This document shows, one piece after another, positions 20,094 through 32,709 of a stretch of 64,000 nucleotides of DNA (position 1 is the first letter of the stretch; each line of letters begins with the position of its first letter). Location: assembly GCF_000003195.3 (NCBI RefSeq), contig NC_012876.2, positions 6,675,306 to 6,739,305 of the forward strand, in the 5' to 3' direction. Under the pieces are notes generated by a model that searched no databases, was not told where the DNA came from, and was given only the letters and a program-made list of their open reading frames with translations. The position numbers and the translations under genes were made by a program. This stretch comes from Sorghum bicolor (Eukaryota; Streptophyta; Magnoliopsida; Poales; Poaceae).

Positions 20094-22672
20094 TGTAACA
20101 TCTCAAAAATTCACATTCAAAAATCACTCGCATTAAAAATTATTTTCAAAATATATTTCAAAAACTATAAAATAATTTGAGCTCTATAGTATCTCCATCT
20201 AATCCATCCATATTTTTCGCGCACAAATAACAGCAAGTACCAGCAAGCTTACATGCAAGAAAACATAGCAGTGCACCTACACGAATATATATCTCATGCA
20301 TGCATACAGGATGAGCATGCACCGTCCATTTGCATGCACCTGCATGCAAGGACACGGTGATTAGGCACCGTCCATTTGCATGCATCGTGCATGCAAATTA
20401 GGCACCGACCATGCGCTACAGTAGTAATTCTAATGGCACGAAGCTGAGCACCAGAGGCATAACCTCACTCCTCTGGCCTATAAAAAGCCAGCCTCGGGTG
20501 CTCACTCTCACCACCCGAGAAACACGTTCACTCACTTGCTCACTCGCTCTCACTTCGCGTATACCGTATACGGCCATACGCACAAGGCGAGCTCGACTGT
20601 CGTCGCAAGACGAGGTGAGCAGCTCATGAGCATCTCCTTGCTCTTCTCTGTCTTTCTGTAGTATTTTTCTATATTTTTCCTTGTATTTGTCTGTACCGAT
20701 TCACTGCCAAGAACTCTACGAATAGAATCACGACATACAGAAGAGCTCTCATGACCCGTGCTAATTTCTCTCTAACCATACATGCGTGGGCCATAAGCAT
20801 TAACTTCACCAAATAGTACATGCATGCATGCACTACCAGCCAAACAAATGCCCACGTGAAGCATTTATTCCTTAATCATCGTTAGCCTTTTTCGTATGAT
20901 TAAAGTCCGACCATTTCACAAATACCATATGCTAACTCTGATTTTAATAATTCTTTTTCCTAAATTCATCTAAAATCATGATCTACCTCTCATATTAATT
21001 TCATAATTTTTGGAGCTTATTTGAATTTATATGATTATTTATTTGTGCGTGTTGTCTGTGTCGTTCGTCGCGTATTTTAGCTGACGGAGTGAACGAGCCC
21101 GAAAACGAGAACGTTGGAGACGAGTACCGCGAGTTTGACGCCGAGGACCCGGACTGTCAACACGTGTTTGCTGAGGACGCCGACGGAGGCAAGTCCAACC
21201 GATCCCCTTTGATGCATATTGATCCTATTTTTAAACACAACCCGTAGAAGCCGTTTTAAATATTGCATGTACGATATATGTACGAAGTATTTTCGCTGCT
21301 TAGTTAAAACCTGTTGAATAGCCATCCTTGAATTGATATTACTCGGTAATTGTCTTGTTCGAACCTAGAAACAAATAATATGCTATGACAAAAATATTAT
21401 TATTTAGTATGCTTAGGACTTGTTACTCATAGTATGCTTAGGACTTGTTACTCATCCTGGATACTCATCGCTATATTTTTCAAATATAATGATTTTAAAA
21501 GTAAAAGGTGTGAGTGGTGAAAATATATTGTGGGTATTGTGAAAGGGTTAATGAACAAGTTATAGATGTGATTACTATGGACATGAGGCGGATGGGATCT
21601 CTTTTGGGGATGCCTTGGTGTTGTGGCTTATACCTTGCGAGGTTAAGCGTGAAGATATTCGCCTTGTCTCGATTAAGGACTGAGTTGATGATTCATCTTG
21701 CCTAACTCATTTATCGTACGACCACTCGCCTTGCATGGGAAAAGCTTAGTCTAAATCCCTCTAGTTAGTATGGCAATCACCTGGAGGCAGGTGTGCAACG
21801 GGACACTAAGTGATGTATGTGAAATTGTGGAAATGTATGAAAAGAGCTTTGTGAATTATTGTGGTATCATGAGATGTGGCCTTAGTGTTCCCGTGGTGAG
21901 CGCCATTACTTAGCTATGGAGGGTAATGGCTTTGATGGATCTGTGCTTGCACGACGGTGTAAGTTATGGTATCCTACTTGTGGGAAAAGTGTACAACCTC
22001 TGCAGAGTGTAAATCTATCTGGATAGCCGTGTCCGCGGTCTCGGACAGGTTATGGTTTGGTTTCAACAACTAGATGGGTTGGTATGAGTGAAAACATGTG
22101 AGAGTGTGATTTTGGAAACAAATGGTTGACTGCCATTGTGTTGTGAGAACAAGGGTTCAACAACACTTAAAATTGTGATCAAACCCCCATTTTTAGAAAT
22201 ACTATCATATGTGGAAAAAGAGGTCTTTTACAACAGTATTTGTGAAATGAAACCTTGCATGTGTAAAAAGATAGCTTTATGCAAATAAAACTAAGCCTCA
22301 TCCTTGATTTATCCATATGCATATATATTGTTAACCCCTTCCGTAGGGTAAGGTTGGATTTGCTGAGTACTTTGTACTCACCCTTGCTTTATTAAACAGA
22401 GAAAGATCCGGACTTCGATCCCGAAGTGGCGTTCGAGTAAGGTCGTGTCTGCACCCAACTAAGCCTGTGGCATTGGGACTTGTCAGATGTTCGATGGCGA
22501 TATCGTTTGTTTCTGGGTCCTTTGGACCTATGTTGTATTTTGGTGTCTTATTTTGCTACATTTTCGAGCAACGTGTGTCTACTTCATACTCCCGGTGAAA
22601 TCTAGGCGGGCTCTGTCGCCTTCCATGTCATTCCACCACGTTGGCATCCACACCCGCCTGGCTTCTCTATAA
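20094..22672 (+). mobile_element. Probable solo or truncated LTR of Del/Tekay type
   Basis: The left end, TGTAACATCTCAAAAATTCA, is typical of chromovirus (Del/Tekay) LTRs in grasses. Inside are a TATAAAAA box at 20479, a CACTC-rich leader, and near 22365 the stem-loop GAGTACTTTGTACTC followed by AAAGATCCGGACTTCGATCC, as in those LTRs. No primer-binding site, coding domain or matching second LTR was seen. The right edge is uncertain and no target duplication was found. Confidence 0.45.
20479..20486 (+). promoter_or_regulatory. TATA box in the LTR-like segment
   Basis: TATAAAAA is followed within 100 bp by a CACTC-rich leader and a possible donor site (GACGAGGTGAGC) near 20613. Confidence 0.45.
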
Positions 22673-24915
22673 ACAGCAGGAAGCTATACAAGTTTCCATA
22701 TTTTAATCATTTATTATATAGGAAAAGCTCTGTTTATTCAACACAAAACTAACAAGGCAGTGCCAACGCCACACCCTCTGTTGGATGAGCAGTCCCAACA
22801 CCCTATCCCTGATGACGCCCAGCAGCAACACTAATTTGATACATAATCCTACAGCCAGCTCAGTTCTGCATAAAAGCAACCGGCTCACAGAAAAGGCTAA
22901 AAGAAACAGCTGAAAAAGACACTTTGCAAATTTCCTAAGAATAAGCCCAGGGAATCCCCGGGCAAAACAGTCACAAAATCTCAGGACGTCGATTTCTTTG
23001 CGCAGCAGTTTGAGAGGCACATCAGCAAGGCAAAAGATGGAAGCTATCAAGGCTCTAATCGAGGTGGGAACCAAGCAACAAGTGGTCTAGCTAGGTCTTA
23101 TCTTTTCCTTTTCTTTTCTTCTGGTTCCAAAAAAACCCAGTATTTTGTTAAAAGGGGAAGTTCAGCTAATGGTCACTATTATGCTTAGCATCAGTGCAAG
23201 GACTAAATAGCTGGATTAGCATAAACCTACCTAAAATTGGCAATTCTGTACTACAAGTGGTCAAGTGTGGCCAAGTGCATACAAGAAGGAAGATAGGACT
23301 GTGGTACAGACAGCAAGTTGTGTGTGCAAGGAGCCAAGCAAGAGATACTTTTTGTTGAAGTCTCTAAAGAATTTCAGCGCAATTTGGGCGATAATTTGCA
23401 AATTCTTATAATCAAAGTGATCAAACAGGCCCTAGGGCTTAGGTTCTTGCTGATCTGAGCTTACTCCATGTAGCAAGTGTTACGAAGAAGAGATGACAGA
23501 CAGGTAGGCATGGTGATCCAAACAGCCTGCTAAAGGCCCAGTGTTAAAATTACAGAATTGGTAAGTAATCCACGAGACAAATTTATTAAACACATGTTCT
23601 GAATTTTCTTGCACAAAGCCACCCAATTAATCAGAACTTCAGAAGTTATGTTTTCAAACAATCCAACTCTTCTATGCACTGTGATATCAACTCTTCTATA
23701 CGTAACCTGCATAGATAACTACAAAGCATGATACTTACCTAGTCACCTGCTCCCAGGAAAATAAAAACTAAACAATGTATGCATGACAGCAAAATCAACA
23801 CTACCGTCGTCATCGATGGACCAAATCTATTGTATATCATGATGAAGCATACATGCAAATTAATTTAACTACCCAATTAAACAACGCACACTAGAACGAA
23901 ACAAAGTCACAGATTAAATGCAAACAAGGACAGCTCCAAAATTAAATAACATTGCTAGCAAATATGCATGTAATTGGTAGGTCAAACTCCTAAACGATTG
24001 TTAGCTAGGTCATATCGGCCGTCCGCCACACCCACACACGTTCGTTCCTGGCTCACTTCTGAAATTTTTGTTCCTTCCTAATCCAAAGCAGTATGCACAA
24101 TAAATTTTGGTTCCTTCCCAATCAGCTAGAGTAGCAGGATGTCGTAGGGGTCTAGTCTCACCTGTGCCACGACAGTGTGCGAGCGTGTGGGGAAGAGCTT
24201 GGTGATGCAGGTGGTGTTGAAGCCGTGCTCAGAGCGGATCAGACTCAGGCAACCGGGTGTCGAGGTCGCAGCGACAGCTCCAAGATCTACAAGAAACAAA
24301 ATGTGAGAAGAGATGACCAAGAGACCCGAAACCGTAGCAGATCGAGAAGCTTCTGTGAAGGATATGTTAGAGGTGGACTGACCGACGATAACGACGGTGA
24401 TGGAGCGAAGCGGAGCCGGGTGCGCTGTCCAGGGAAGTCACGGCGGCGGAGGTGGCGGAGGCGGGTTCCCGTTGGCACGACTGGATCTCGGGGCGGAGGC
24501 GGCGGCCGGATGCCGAGGCGGAGGCGGTCGGATGCCGAGGCAGAGGCGGAGGCGGCGGCCGACTGCTGTGGCGGCGGCGGCGGCAGCGTCGAGCGGAGGA
24601 AGAAGCCTCGCGACCTCGCGAGCAGAGACGCGAGCGCTCGGGAAACCTTCCCGGTCGAATGGATCGTGTATTTCTTCCTCGTGGAAATCGCTGGGAAACG
24701 GGCTGCAATTCTCGTCTTGGTGGGCTGCCAAAGGGTGCACGATTTTGGCCCAGGGAAGACTGGCACGGGAGAGGCTGGCCCAGAAAAAAGGCCGGGATCC
24801 TCCCGGGGAAGTGGGGCTGCCAAAGGAGGCCTAAAGCAATCCACTCCCCTAGTCCTAGAGCTCCACCCTCCAAGCAACCAATCATTGCCGGAGACGAAGC
24901 CGGGGCTCGGGGAAC
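22673..24915. other. Spacer with no identified gene
   Basis: No supported gene. A minus-strand frame at 22703-23074 and a 24126-24320 minus frame ending VRLDPYDILLL are open but unrecognised. 24380-24600 is extremely CGG-rich and open in several frames for compositional reasons. It may be the promoter or leader of the 24916 gene relative. Confidence 0.4.
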
Positions 24916-25432
24916 ATGGACCACGGAAGCGAGGTGGCAAGGCCGACGACGACGGTGGAGTCCACCGACGTCGCCATGGCCGGCGCGGTCCAGGGAGGCC
25001 TGCAGGCACACATGAGCGCCAGCACCTTCCACGGCCATCTCGGCGCTGCCGCCTCTCCTCGCCGCGCCAGCTTCGAACCAACCGCAGCGTTCGCGCGCCA
25101 TGTCCGCGCCGGCGGCGCTGGACGCGGCGAGGTGCCTGTCGCCGTGTTGTTCCACCGTGAACCCGCACCCGGCGGCGAGGTGTTTGTCGGTCAGCTAACC
25201 GACGGCGTCTTCGCGCAGCAGACTGTCCCGGGGCACCGGGCGCGCCGCCGGCGGAATGGTGGCCGAGCACCTGCGTCGTCGTCTCCTCCCGTTCGCCGGA
25301 ATCGGTGTCTCCTCCTTGGCTGTCAATGGGCTCGCCGCCGCCGGCCCGAGCTCGCCGGCAGTTGCGTTTCACCTCTTCGTGATGCTTTTGGGCGGTCTGT
25401 TTCTGATTATTCTGCACGTGCTTCGTGTGTAG
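24916..25432 (+). pseudogene. Frameshifted relative of the 3933-4748 gene
   Basis: The N-terminus MDHGSEVARPTT with AMAGAVQGG matches the other copy. VPVAVLFHREPAPGGEVFVG corresponds to its middle but is shortened. After about 25240 the conserved C-terminus lies in another frame (from ATG at 25256: MVAEHLRRRLLPFAG, then AVAFHLFVMLLGGLFLII, stop at 25430-25432). A frameshift and an internal loss of repeats therefore separate the two halves. An intron cannot be excluded, but no obvious GT-AG pair restores the frame. Function unknown. The product, if made, would lose the hydrophobic tail. Confidence 0.6.
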
Positions 25433-26300
25433 TCACCTTGTCCGATGATGAGTGCAGTGAAGCAGCCAAAACATGGATGTGATACGATTATGAGAGCTAC
25501 GCTTAGATTTGATGGGGGAATAATCCAGGATATGTGATGTGTAGGGGTTCTGGATCTGAAGTCGTTGCTTCGTTCTGTTTTCTCGTGTTCAGTGTGCTGA
25601 CCGGCCGGGGTCAGGTCATTTGTCGTGTCAAAATCTACCAGTGAGCGAAGAACATGGTCTTTGTATTATCATTCTGTTAACTTTGGTGTTTGTTTACTTT
25701 TTAAATACAATATCGAGTATATATAAAGCCAATATGGGCACATTATAAAAAGAGTAACAACATCTATAACATAAAATGAGTATATTACGAAAATATATTA
25801 TATGATATATCTAATGGTACTAATTTGGTGTCATAAATTTTGACTAGTTTTTTTTTAAAAAAAAAATTCAGTCAGAACTTAAAATTTTTGACTTAAACAG
25901 CTCTATGAATCTATTTAGTCAGAGAGATAGAGGAGTATCTCCATTCGCTGGCAATTCAGATTCCAATAGAGATGCTCAAGGTATCGACGAAAGAAAAAGG
26001 ACTGAATGTGGTCCATCTCCTTTCTTTCTTTTTCTGCGTATATAAGTTCTTTGTTATTTGTCTGTTTTCATGGTTTATTAAATTTCTAATGCATCGGAAG
26101 TTACTAATAGAGAAAAAGTAACCTTGAGATTCTCCGTTCCTTTACCTAGTTGATGAAGAATGTTTATTGTTTATCTTGCATTAAATTCGCAAATTGATAG
26201 ATGTCGACAAATAAGTCACCTTGTGAATGGCCTCCTAAATCCAGAAATCAGTCAACAGACAACGTACTAGTTCCCTCAAACCGGTTACTGACAGGTGCTG
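25433..26300. other. Intergenic with a decayed Stowaway-like stretch
   Basis: 25735-25935 resembles the interior of the Stowaway copies (CATAAAATGAGTATATTACG and TTTGACT near the end) without clean termini. Nothing else recognised. Confidence 0.4.
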
Positions 26301-26310
26301 TCGGGGCAGA

Positions 26311-26476
26311 GACCCTTTAGCACCGGTTCGTATTTACGAACCGGTGCTAAAGGAGTCCCTTTAGCACCGGCCAGAGCCACGGTCCGAGGCAAACCCTTTA
26401 GCACCGGTTTTTGTTACAAACCGGTGCTAAAGGGTAACCCTTTAGCACCGGTTTTTGCCCTGAACCGGTGCTAAAG
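26311..26476. repeat. CACTA subterminal repeat array 1
   Basis: Inverted pairs of CCTTTAGCACCGGT and ACCGGTGCTAAAGG are separated by short loops. In CACTA elements such arrays bind the TNPA-type protein. Only the TTTAGCACCGG variant occurs here. Confidence 0.85.
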
Positions 26477-26982
26477 TTCCGGTTTATAGGCCGGCTCCCT
26501 CCTCCCCTCTGCCCATTTGAAACCGAGAGCACCATTGTTGTTCTTAGAGCTTCTTCTTGCTTGTTCTTCATTTGTTCTTCATCTCCAACGTCCATCGTTG
26601 ATCTTTTTCGACTCCGTCATCGTCTCTTCGTGCTTGGAGGTGACTAACTTTTGTCTTTCTTGTCTTTTCATGTTGTTTTTGGATTGTGATGTTCGCATTA
26701 TTTTTAGCTCAAATCCACGTTGTTATTTTGAATCATTCACATGAATTAGTATCCATATATATATATATATCGTATTTAATGGTTGACCTAGTATTAATGT
26801 AGTTTGCAAGAATGAATTATAGTATATTTTTATGATCTTAGAAAGTAGGATAGTTCAAATTAATTGGTTTGTTAATATCACTTGATTTATTTTTATTACT
26901 ACATATAATGTCCATTGTATCATACATGTTTACTAGTAAATGTAGAATTTATAATTGTTTAAAAATTGAGTATGGATAGTAG

Positions 26983-27505
26983 ATGGCAACCGTGACCGGG
27001 TCTTCGGTCTCTCAACGGGTTCAAAAGCGATACCGTCCGGAACTCCCTCTCATTACTTGTGGCAAGTGTGGGCAGAAGATTTTGATGGAGTACAAAGTGT
27101 CGAAAGAGGGAGTAAACAAGAGTCGTATATTCTACAAGTGTCCAGATCGTAATGTGAGTTATTTCCAGACATTTGCTTATATATGTGCATATTTTTTTAA
27201 ATGATATTAATTAAACTTTTGATTCTCTCTTTTAATTTCAGTGGGACGGTACCGGCGGATGTACAGGTTGGTACTGGGAGGAAGAATACATTGAACACAT
27301 TAAGAAATCTTTTGCACAGGTGGTTGAGGATGAAGGTGGTGAGGCAGTGAGCCGACGAAAGGAGTTTAATGATGTTGATCAAGCGAATGATCTATCTATT
27401 ATAGTTGGGATCGGACGCGAACTAATTATGTTGCTTAAGTGCATTTTAGTTTTGGTTTTTTTAGTGCTAGTTGCGATTGTATTTGTTGTAGCCAAGCTTT
27501 CCTAA
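26983..27505 (+). CDS. GRF zinc-finger protein with C-terminal membrane helix (two exons)
   Basis: Exon 1 is 26983-27153 and exon 2 is 27242-27505, joined by a GTGAGT...TTTCAG intron in phase 0, giving 144 residues. Residues 24-75 form a GRF-type zinc finger: CGKCGQ, then FYKCPD, then GCTGWYWEEEY. GRF fingers bind single-stranded nucleic acid in topoisomerase III, NEIL3 and APE2. A hydrophobic helix (LLKCILVLVFLVLVAIVFVVA) ends the protein, preceded by a charged linker. The gene sits between the CACTA 5' array and TNP2 on the same strand, as an extra gene of the transposon. The frame is fully intact, unlike its neighbours. Its role in the element is unknown. Confidence 0.7.
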
Positions 27506-27599
27506 ATTAATCAACTATGTATCTTAGACATGTTGTGCAATAAGATGAGAAACTATATGTGTGCATTTTTTCATAATATATATGTTATATTTAATGCAG

Positions 27600-29528
27600 A
27601 TGGTAACACGTAATTGGATGTATAATGCCGATCGGCGCTTCGAAGAGTTCATTAATGGCGTGCACTATTTCTTAAGTGTGGCCGAGTCAAATAAGAGGGA
27701 CAGTTTCATGTGCTGTCCATGTGCCGTGTGCAAGAATTTGACGGAATATTCTAACTCAAGAACTCTTCATTCACACTTATTAAAGTCAGGTTTCGTACCA
27801 AACTACATTTGTTGGACCAAACATGGAGAAAGCGGGATTATAATGGATGAAGGTGAAGAAGAAGAAGAAGAAGAAGAATTGGACCATGCCAATATTATTG
27901 CTCAGTACGGTGGCTTCAATGATGTTGCAATGGGGGGAGATAATGAAGAAGAGGTGGCGGCAGAAGATGATCGGGGCGATGATGCTTTTGGTGATGCCAT
28001 CCGTGATGCACAAAGAGAATGTGAAAGTGATAAAGAGAAAGCCAAGTTCGAGCGCATGCTAGAGGACCACAGGAAATCGCTATATCCCACCGCTGAAGAG
28101 GGGCAAAAAAAGCTGGGTACCACACTAGAATTGCTGCAATGGAAGGCAAAGAATGGTACATCTGACAAGGCATTTGGACAGTTATTGAAGATCATAAAAA
28201 AGATGCTTCTGAAAGGCAACGAATTGCCCACCACTACGTATGAAGCAAAACAGGTTGTCTGTCCTTTGGAATTAGAAATCTAGAAGATACACGCATGTCC
28301 TAATAACTGCATCCTCTACTGTGGGGAGGAATACGAGAATTTGGATGCATGTCCAGTATGTAAGGCATCACGGTATAAGATTAGACGAGATGATCCTGGC
28401 GATGTTGAGGGTGAAGAACGTCATAGGAAGAAAATTCCAGCCAAGGTTATGTGGTATGCTCCTATAATACCACGATTAAAACGTCTGTTCAGAAATAAGG
28501 ACAATAGAAAGTTGTTGCGGTGGCATAAAGAAGACCGTAAGATAGACAATATGCTGAGACACCCTGCCGATGGATCCCAGTGGAGAGCGATAGACAGAGA
28601 ATTTCTAGATTTTGCAGATGATGCTAGAAACTTGCGGTTTGCCTTAAGTACAGATGGTATGAATCCTTTCGGTGAGCAGAGTAGTAGTCACAGCACTTGG
28701 CCAGTTACTCTATGTATCTACAACCTTCCTCCATGGCTATGCATGAAGCAGAAGTTTATTATGATTCCGGTGCTTATCCAAGGACCGAAGCAACCAGGCA
28801 ATGACATAGATGTCTACCTAAGGCCATTAGTTGAGGAACTTCAACTTTTATGGAGCAAACCAGGAGTTCGCGTGTGGGATGAGTACAAACAAGAGCACTT
28901 TGACCTGCGAGCATTGCTGTTTGTAACAATCAATGATTGGCCAGCTCTGAGTAATCTTTCAGGCCAGTCAAACAAGGGATATAATGCATGCACACATTGT
29001 TATGAAGATCTTGACTGTGTATTTTTGAAAAATGTCGAAAGGTCGTGTACCTTGGCCACCGTCGGTTTCTTTCTGTGAACCACCCAGTACGAAAGAAATA
29101 CAAGCATTTTAAAGGCAAGGCAGACCACCGGACCAAACCTCTCAATCGAACCGGGGATGATGTACTCGAAATGGTCAAGGATATAAAAGTCGTATTTGGA
29201 AAGGGACGAGGCAGCGAACCTATTCCCAAGGATGCTAAGGGACACGTACTCATGTGGAAGAAGAAATCCATATTTTGGGAGCTACCTTACTGGAATGTCC
29301 TAGAGGTCCGCACCGCGATCGACGTGATGCACCTGACAAAGAATCTTTGTGTGAACTTGCTCGGATTCATGGGTGTCTACGGGAAGTCTAAGGATTAATT
29401 TGAAGCACGACAAGACTTGCAGCGCATGAAAGAACGAGACAACCTGCATCCAGAAAAGACAGATGATGGACGTCATTACTTAAGCCCTGCTAGCTACACT
29501 CTGAGCAAAGAAGAGAAGGAAAGCATGT
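27600..29528 (+). pseudogene. CACTA TNP2 transposase, broken and truncated
   Basis: The start follows a splice acceptor (TTAATGCAG). The N-terminus is the transposase-associated domain with Cys/His residues (CCPCAVC, then LHSHLLKSGF). After an acidic linker comes the TNP2 core (HACPNNCILYCGEEYENL, WPVTLCIYNLPPWLCMKQKF, then GPKQPGNDIDVYLRPLVEEL). Defects are a TAG at about 28281, a one-base frameshift near 29037 and a TAA near 29395. Homology stops at about 29528, after SYTLSKEEKESMF, well before the normal end of this roughly 700-1000-residue protein. TNP2 normally cuts at the CACTA ends; this copy cannot. Confidence 0.85.
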
Positions 29529-30591
29529 TTGTAAAAACCAATGCTTTGACTTTGGTCAAACTTGGTCAAATGGCCCATTTGATGACTTCAAATGAAAAAA
29601 GTTTGAATACAAAGTTTTTAGAGATCATCAAGATCTATATTTTATATATTGTCCATTTTTCCATTTGGATAATTTTGAGCCAATCCTAATTACATTTCTA
29701 TAAAATCCAAGACGGGTTTTGGTCAAACTTGGTCAAATGACAAACTAAATTACTTCAAATGAAAAACTTTTGAATACCAAGTTGTTAGATATCGTAAACT
29801 TTTTATATACACAACTTTTCCATTTGAGAAAGTCTAAGTTAACAATACCCACCAATTCTTGAATCTCACACAAACTATATGAAACTATATGTGTCAATTG
29901 TGGATTTTCAACTACACCTTCCCAAAACTTTGTCAAATGCAAAAATGGTCTATATATGAAATGTAGATTTTGATGAGTGGAACAATATTGGTATTCATGA
30001 CTTTTCCATTCGAGATCATCTAGGGTTCCGAAACCGCTGCGTGGCTATGAGTTCTATGAAAATTCAAAATTCAGTGGTTCAAACTTTTCCAAATGAAAAG
30101 TTGACCATTAGACAAAATGTAGAACTTGATGAGTGTAGCAATCTTTGTATTCATGACTTTTCCATTTAGGACAATCTAGGGTTCGGTCAAAGGGTGTGTT
30201 CATCAAGATATATATTTTTATATAATTTTTTATTTGATGAAAATTATATCCAACTAGCATTCCTGGTAATAAATAACAAAAATAAAAAGATTTACGTCAA
30301 TATGATGTGAAAATAAATTTCCAGTTCATTGGATATAGTTTTTATAAATTTATTGGAATAATATATTTTTGCATTAACAAAATACTAAACATTTCTTACA
30401 AAATCATTGCAAATTATAAAAATACAATAAGATATTTAAGTTTAAAAATTTTCTTGTGTACATTAAAACAAATTACAATATATGTCACTGTTTAAAAACA
30501 TTATACAAAATATTTAATTTACTATACAATTTATAATATAAACTGTATATATAAAACAATTGAAAAACCCTAAACTAAAAAAATAGGCCTT

Positions 30592-30769
30592 TAGCACCAG
30601 CCCATAGTGGGAATCGGTGCTAAAGGGTCCTGAAAATTTCAGGAGCCCGCCCTAGCGCGCGCTGGACCCTTTAACACCGGCTGGTGTTACGCGCCGGTGT
30701 TAAAGGGCACCAGCCGGTGTTAAAGGCCCTTTAGCACCGGTTCCAGCCACGGACCGGTGCTAAAGGGTC
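30592..30769. repeat. CACTA subterminal repeat array 2
   Basis: Inverted motifs of both TTTAGCACC and TTTAACACCGGC types, with pairs such as CCGGTGTTAAAGG. It resembles array 3 more than array 1. Confidence 0.8.
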
Positions 30770-31042
30770 CACCTCTATTTAAGTCATGGGCGCTCTGGAT
30801 CTGAGCAGTTCATCTTCGTCTTCGTCGAGTTCATTGTATCCAGCGCCGCCGCCCGTTCATCTGACCGCGCGCGACCTCGCCGATCTCCAGCGCCGCCGTC
30901 TCCAACGCCGCCGCGGCCAGTTCCGGCCACCAGCGCCGCCGCCGCGACCACCATCTCCACCAACGCCGCCATCTACGCCTCGATCTCCACGCCCGACCCC
31001 GCGCGTCCACTGCACACACGCCATGTATAATCCAAAACCGAG

Positions 31043-31159
<117 letters not shown>

Positions 31160-31553
31160 AATACTCCACTGCAGTTTATATATATATAATAAATAAATGT
31201 TATGAATTATATGCCAATCACTTTGCAATTTTAGTGATTTCTATATATTTTTACACAAAAATAATAATTAATGAATGCTAGCTAGTATATATATTAAGTA
31301 TATATATATATACACTAAAAAATAATGCATGATGTTAGTATATTATTCTAGTAATAGTTTTTAGCACATTAGTATAAGTGTAGTGTTGACCTGTTATAAA
31401 TTATATTATGCTGGTATATATTTGTAATATATTAATATTATTCTTGTATTATTTTGTAGTATTATTTTTTTAGTATATTATTTGTAGTATTATTTTTTAG
31501 TATATATTTGTAGTATATTATTCTTTTATTATTCTTGTATTATATTTTATTTT

Positions 31554-32481
31554 CTAGTGTTTTGTATATATTATTGTTTGTACTATTATTCTAGTATTAT
31601 TCTTTTAGTATATTATTCTAGTGTATTACTAGGCTTAAGATTCTAGTATTATTTTCGGAGAACTCCAGCACTTTCATTTGTAGTAGTACTAGTAGTATAT
31701 AAGTCTCTAATATCTATTTTATTTTCTAGTGTTTTGTATATATTATTGTTTGTACTATTATTCTAGTATTATTCTTTTAGTATATTATTCTAGTGTATTA
31801 CTAGGCTTAAGATTCTAGTATTATTTTTTAGAGCACTCCAACACTTTCATTATTTTTGTAGTATTCTTGTAATATATATTCTTGTAGTATTTTTAGTATA
31901 TATTTGTAGTATATTATTCTTGTATTATTCTTGTATCATATTTTATTTTCTAGTGTGTTGTATATATTATTGTTTGTACTATTATTCTTGTATTATTCTT
32001 GTATTATATTTTATTTTCTAGTGTTTTGTATATATTATTGTTTGTACTATTATTCTAGTATTATTCTTTTAGTATATTATTCTAGTGTATTACTAGGCTT
32101 AAGATTCTAGTATTATTTTTGGAGAACTCCAGCACTTTCATTTGTAGTAGTACTAGTAGTATATAAGTCTCTAATATCTATTTTATTTTCTAGTGTTTTG
32201 TATATATTATTGTTTGTACTATTATTCTAGTATTATTCTTTTAGTGTATTATTCTAGTGTATTACTAGGCTTAAGATTCTAGTATTATTTTTTAGAGCAC
32301 TCCAACACTTTCATTATTTTTGTAGTATTCTTGTAATATATATTCTTGTAGTATTTTTAGTATATATTTGTAGTATATTATTCTTGTATTATTCTTGTAT
32401 CATATTTTATTTTCTAGTGTGTTGTATATATTATTGTTTGTACTATTATTCTAGTATTATTTTTTATATATTATTCTAGTG
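31554..32481. repeat. 464-bp tandem duplication of AT-rich DNA
   Basis: The landmark CTAGTGTTTTGTATA or CTAGTGTGTTGTATA occurs at 31554, 31726, 31950, 32018, 32190 and 32414. The spacings 172, 224, 68, 172 and 224 repeat exactly, giving a 464-bp unit copied once. Smaller internal repeats such as ATTCTAGTATTATT are nested in it. Non-coding. Confidence 0.8.
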
Positions 32482-32709
32482 TATTACTTGGCTTAAAAGA
32501 TTCTAGTATTATTTTTAGAGCACTCCAATTTGTAGTAGTATATAAGTCTCTAATATATATTTTAGTAGTGTTTAGCCACCAAATTTATTCTAGATTTTGT
32601 ATATATTATTGTTTGTACTATTATTCTAGTATTGTTTTGTAGTATATTATTTTAGTGTATTTCTTATCTTATATAGAATATATATATATGTATGGTTGCA
32701 GACATAGAA

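Larger units (their letters stand above)
26301..30585 (+). mobile_element. Partial CACTA element A (transposase side)
   Basis: The left end holds inverted copies of CCTTTAGCACCGGT (26311-26476). Then come a two-exon GRF zinc-finger gene and a TNP2 transposase that stops abruptly near 29528. 29530-30585 is AT-rich DNA with repeated phrases such as TTTGGTCAAACTTGGTCAAA and ACTTTTCCATTTG, common in CACTA non-coding parts. Neither a CACTA terminus nor a 3' subterminal array of the same variant is found, so both ends appear lost or decayed. Confidence 0.65.

Noticed and set aside
22703..23074. 123-codon minus-strand frame
   Set aside because: Hydrophobic but with no recognisable motif, start context or paralog in the window; insufficient support for a gene.
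24287..25417. Long minus-strand open frame (376 codons) opposite the 24916 gene relative
   Set aside because: Composition-driven: the CGG-rich region is open in several frames. The plus strand carries the recognisable MDHG family similarity.
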